DNA of 7,028 nt from Spirochaetaceae bacterium. Its GTDB lineage: Bacteria; Spirochaetota; Spirochaetia; DSM-27196; PXBQ01. The notes beneath the pieces were generated by a model. The model searched no databases, was not told where the DNA came from, and worked only from the letters and a program-made list of their open reading frames with translations. The stretch lies in NCBI GenBank assembly GCA_003566875.1, contig PXBQ01000336.1:1-7028 (forward strand), written 5' to 3'. A program made the position numbers and the translations under genes. Positions within the stretch are counted from its first letter, which is position 1, and each line of letters begins with the position of its first letter. This document shows positions 5,455 to 7,028 of the stretch, one piece after another.

Positions 5455-6095
5455 AACGATATGTTCAGCGGATCTTTGCCGGCCTGAACGACCGACGCTG
5501 GGTATCCGTCGCGATTGCAGCCACGGTATTTCTCGTTTTCGGCGCGACGGAGCTGTTCGCGAGAGGAGCGAACGAAGACGCGGTCGGAGTCGATAAACCG
5601 GCTCTCGGATCGCGAGATACAGAGTCGATTGCCGAAGGTCTTCGCGGGCTCGGAATCCAGACGCTTCGTGACGACGTCGACGCGATCGAGTTCACGCTCG
5701 AGTCGCTCTCGGGCGGAGAGATCACGCTCTCCGACTATCGCGGAAGCCTGATTTTCCTGAATTTCTGGGCTACGTGGTGCGGCCCGTGCACCGAGGAGAT
5801 GCCGTCGATGCAGGTGTTGTACGATGAGTTCGCGCACCGCGGACTGGAAATCATCGCCGTGAACCTCCAGGAGGACCGAGCAACGGTCGCGGAGTTCATC
5901 TCCGAGTACCCGTACACGTATCCGATCGCGCTGGATTACCGCGGGTCGGTCGCATCGCGATACTCTGTGCGCGGCATTCCGACCTCGTACTTCATCGCAC
6001 CCGACGGTCGAATCCTCGGCATGAAACTTGGGTTCAGGCTCTGGGACGACCCAGAGGTGATCGAGTTTTTCGACAGCATCGTGCCGGGCTCGTGA
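5451..6095 (+). CDS. TlpA/ResA-type membrane-tethered thioredoxin
   Basis: The product has 214 residues and is probably exported. It has a basic N-terminus (KRYVQR...NDRR) and a hydrophobic stretch (about 18-33), then LFA at 35-37 that could be a cleavage site or remain as an anchor. A polar linker follows (38-75), then a thioredoxin-fold domain (about 77-212). The active site is WCGPC (109-113), preceded by FWAT as usual in TlpA/ResA proteins. The cis-proline loop is GIPTSYF (175-181, Pro177). Such proteins act outside the cytoplasmic membrane as thiol reductants, for example on apocytochromes or other envelope proteins. The electron donor is probably the CcdA-like protein encoded 30 bp downstream. 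The frame stays open upstream to a TTG at 5325, but ATG 5451 has a good ribosome binding site and gives a proper signal sequence. The client substrate is unknown. Confidence 0.9.
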   Translation: MKRYVQRIFAGLNDRRWVSVAIAATVFLVFGATELFARGANEDAVGVDKPALGSRDTESIAEGLRGLGIQTLRDDVDAIEFTLESLSGGEITLSDYRGSLIFLNFWATWCGPCTEEMPSMQVLYDEFAHRGLEIIAVNLQEDRATVAEFISEYPYTYPIALDYRGSVASRYSVRGIPTSYFIAPDGRILGMKLGFRLWDDPEVIEFFDSIVPGS

Positions 6096-6101
6096 TCACG
6101 A
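6090..6101. repeat. 12-bp perfect palindrome at the thioredoxin stop codon
   Basis: TCGTGATCACGA is its own reverse complement and contains the TGA stop (6093-6095). As RNA it can fold only a 4-bp stem. As DNA it could bind a dimeric protein or simply reflect the abundance of TCG/CGA and GATC words here. Confidence 0.3.
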
Positions 6102-6125
6102 CACTGATCGAGGCGATGACATCGT

Positions 6126-7028
6126 ATGAGTGACCTGAACATCTTTATCGCTCTTGCCGCGGGAGTTCTCTCGTTTGTTTCCCCGTGTGTACTACCGCTC
6201 GTACCGTCGTACCTCTCGTTCGTCGGCGGAGTGACGGTGGGCGAGTTGCACTCGGGGACGGTCAAACGCGCGGTCGTCGTCGGGCGAACGCTGTTTTTTG
6301 TGCTCGGATTCACGATCGTTTTTGTCGCTCTTGGACTTGTTTTCAGCGGATCGGGCATCCTGTTCGGCGGCGTTTCGCGCGCGGTCGATATCGCCGCGGG
6401 GATTGTCGTTATCGTGCTCGGGCTGAACATCGTATTTGATTTTGCTAAATTTCTCCAGTTCGAGCGGCGATTCCGGGTCGCTCCCCACGGGTCGTCGTAC
6501 GGCTCGGCTGTGGCGATCGGGATGGCGTTCGGCGCGGGGTGGACGCCGTGCATCGGCCCGATTCTCGCGGGCATACTCTTTCTTGCCGGGAGTTCCGGGC
6601 GGCTCGTGACCGGCGCGACGTACCTCACCGCGTACTCGATCGGGCTCGGCATCCCGTTCATCCTTGCGGGGTTCTTCTTCGTCCCGGTCATGCGTCGACT
6701 CGAAACGGTGAAGAAACACCTTGCGAAAATTCGTGTCGCGAGCGGCATTTTTCTCGTCGCGGTCGGAACGATGATCGCGCTGGGCCGGTTCCAGCGCTTG
6801 AACGCGTGGGTGATATCGTCAGGAACGCGGCTGCGCCGATGGGACACGGCGAATCCCGCGACATCGCGTACAGCGTTCGCGACGCTCGCGATAGCGATCG
6901 CGCTGCCGTTCGTCGCCTCGGCGGTCCGCGCGATACGCTCACCGGCCGGCCGCAGCGACCGCGTATTTCCGTATGCGGCGACCGCAATTTCGGTTTCTCT
7001 CATCGTGATCGCTGCCGCGCAGGCGACC
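6126..7028 (+). CDS. ccdA: CcdA-like thiol-disulfide transmembrane transporter (3' end outside window)
   Basis: CcdA/DsbD-beta proteins carry reducing equivalents from cytoplasmic thioredoxin through the membrane with a pair of cysteines. Both are present: SPCVLPLVPSY (19-29, Cys21) in the first helix and GWTPCIGPI (138-146, Cys142) in the fourth. Six membrane segments fill residues 5-225, ending in the typical LGRFQRLNAW region. The frame then continues past residue 230 with two more hydrophobic stretches (about 246-263 and 280-298) and is still open at the window edge, so the protein is at least 301 residues. Usual CcdA has about 220-240. ATG 6126 is the first start after an in-frame stop. 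GAGG (6110-6113) lies 12 nt upstream, rather far. The gene follows the WCGPC protein by 30 bp and is almost certainly in the same operon, giving a donor-acceptor pair. Confidence 0.92.
   Translation, partial: MSDLNIFIALAAGVLSFVSPCVLPLVPSYLSFVGGVTVGELHSGTVKRAVVVGRTLFFVLGFTIVFVALGLVFSGSGILFGGVSRAVDIAAGIVVIVLGLNIVFDFAKFLQFERRFRVAPHGSSYGSAVAIGMAFGAGWTPCIGPILAGILFLAGSSGRLVTGATYLTAYSIGLGIPFILAGFFFVPVMRRLETVKKHLAKIRVASGIFLVAVGTMIALGRFQRLNAWVISSGTRLRRWDTANPATSRTAFATLAIAIALPFVASAVRAIRSPAGRSDRVFPYAATAISVSLIVIAAAQAT

Noticed and set aside
5936..7003. A 355-codon open frame on the minus strand opposite ccdA.
   Set aside because: It is low-complexity, rich in Arg/Thr/Pro/Ser, and crosses the thioredoxin-ccdA junction. 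It is a shadow of the ccdA coding strand.

Overview
The window is a G+C-rich stretch of bacterial chromosome (roughly 60% by eye). It holds seven genes that can be placed in families, two of them cut by the window edges, in three transcription blocks. The best guess for the organism is a free-living spirochaete. That rests mainly on the membrane-anchored, multi-domain PilZ protein and on the TlpA/CcdA pair. It is an inference from remembered family resemblance and was not tested by any search.

Block 1 (+ strand, 1-1008): the last 31 codons of a dapB-like gene are followed after 33 bp by a complete dapA. Both act in the diaminopimelate/lysine pathway. DapA has every catalytic residue at the Escherichia coli position. 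An 8-bp perfect hairpin fills the gap between the two genes, just upstream of the dapA ribosome binding site.

Block 2 (- strand, 4551 down to 1031): a PilZ (cyclic-di-GMP receptor type) gene comes first. A weak terminator and a possible new promoter follow it. Next come an 18-codon mini-ORF with a near-perfect ribosome binding site, a short comEC (DNA-uptake channel without the usual C-terminal metallo-beta-lactamase domain), and rsmA/ksgA (16S rRNA dimethyltransferase). Mini-ORF, comEC and rsmA are each joined by an ATGA stop/start overlap, so translation is probably coupled along the chain. dapA and rsmA converge with only 22 bp between their stop codons.

Block 3 (+ strand, 4634 to the window end): a CPBP/CAAX-type intramembrane protease gene is divergent from the PilZ gene across 82 bp. 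Then come a TlpA/ResA-type membrane-tethered thioredoxin and a ccdA-like thiol-disulfide transporter gene that runs off the right edge. The last two form a plausible pathway: CcdA passes electrons from cytoplasmic thioredoxin across the membrane to the external WCGPC protein. The thioredoxin gene is also preceded by a tiny ORF (10 codons, good ribosome binding site) that ends in an ATGA overlap with its start.

No mobile element, CRISPR array, tRNA or rRNA was seen, and no gene-free stretch exceeds 300 bp. No obviously new biological system is present. The observation most worth following is the repeated use of tiny leader ORFs with strong ribosome binding sites whose stop codons overlap the start of a membrane-protein gene. 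After that come the inverted repeats that enclose stop codons.
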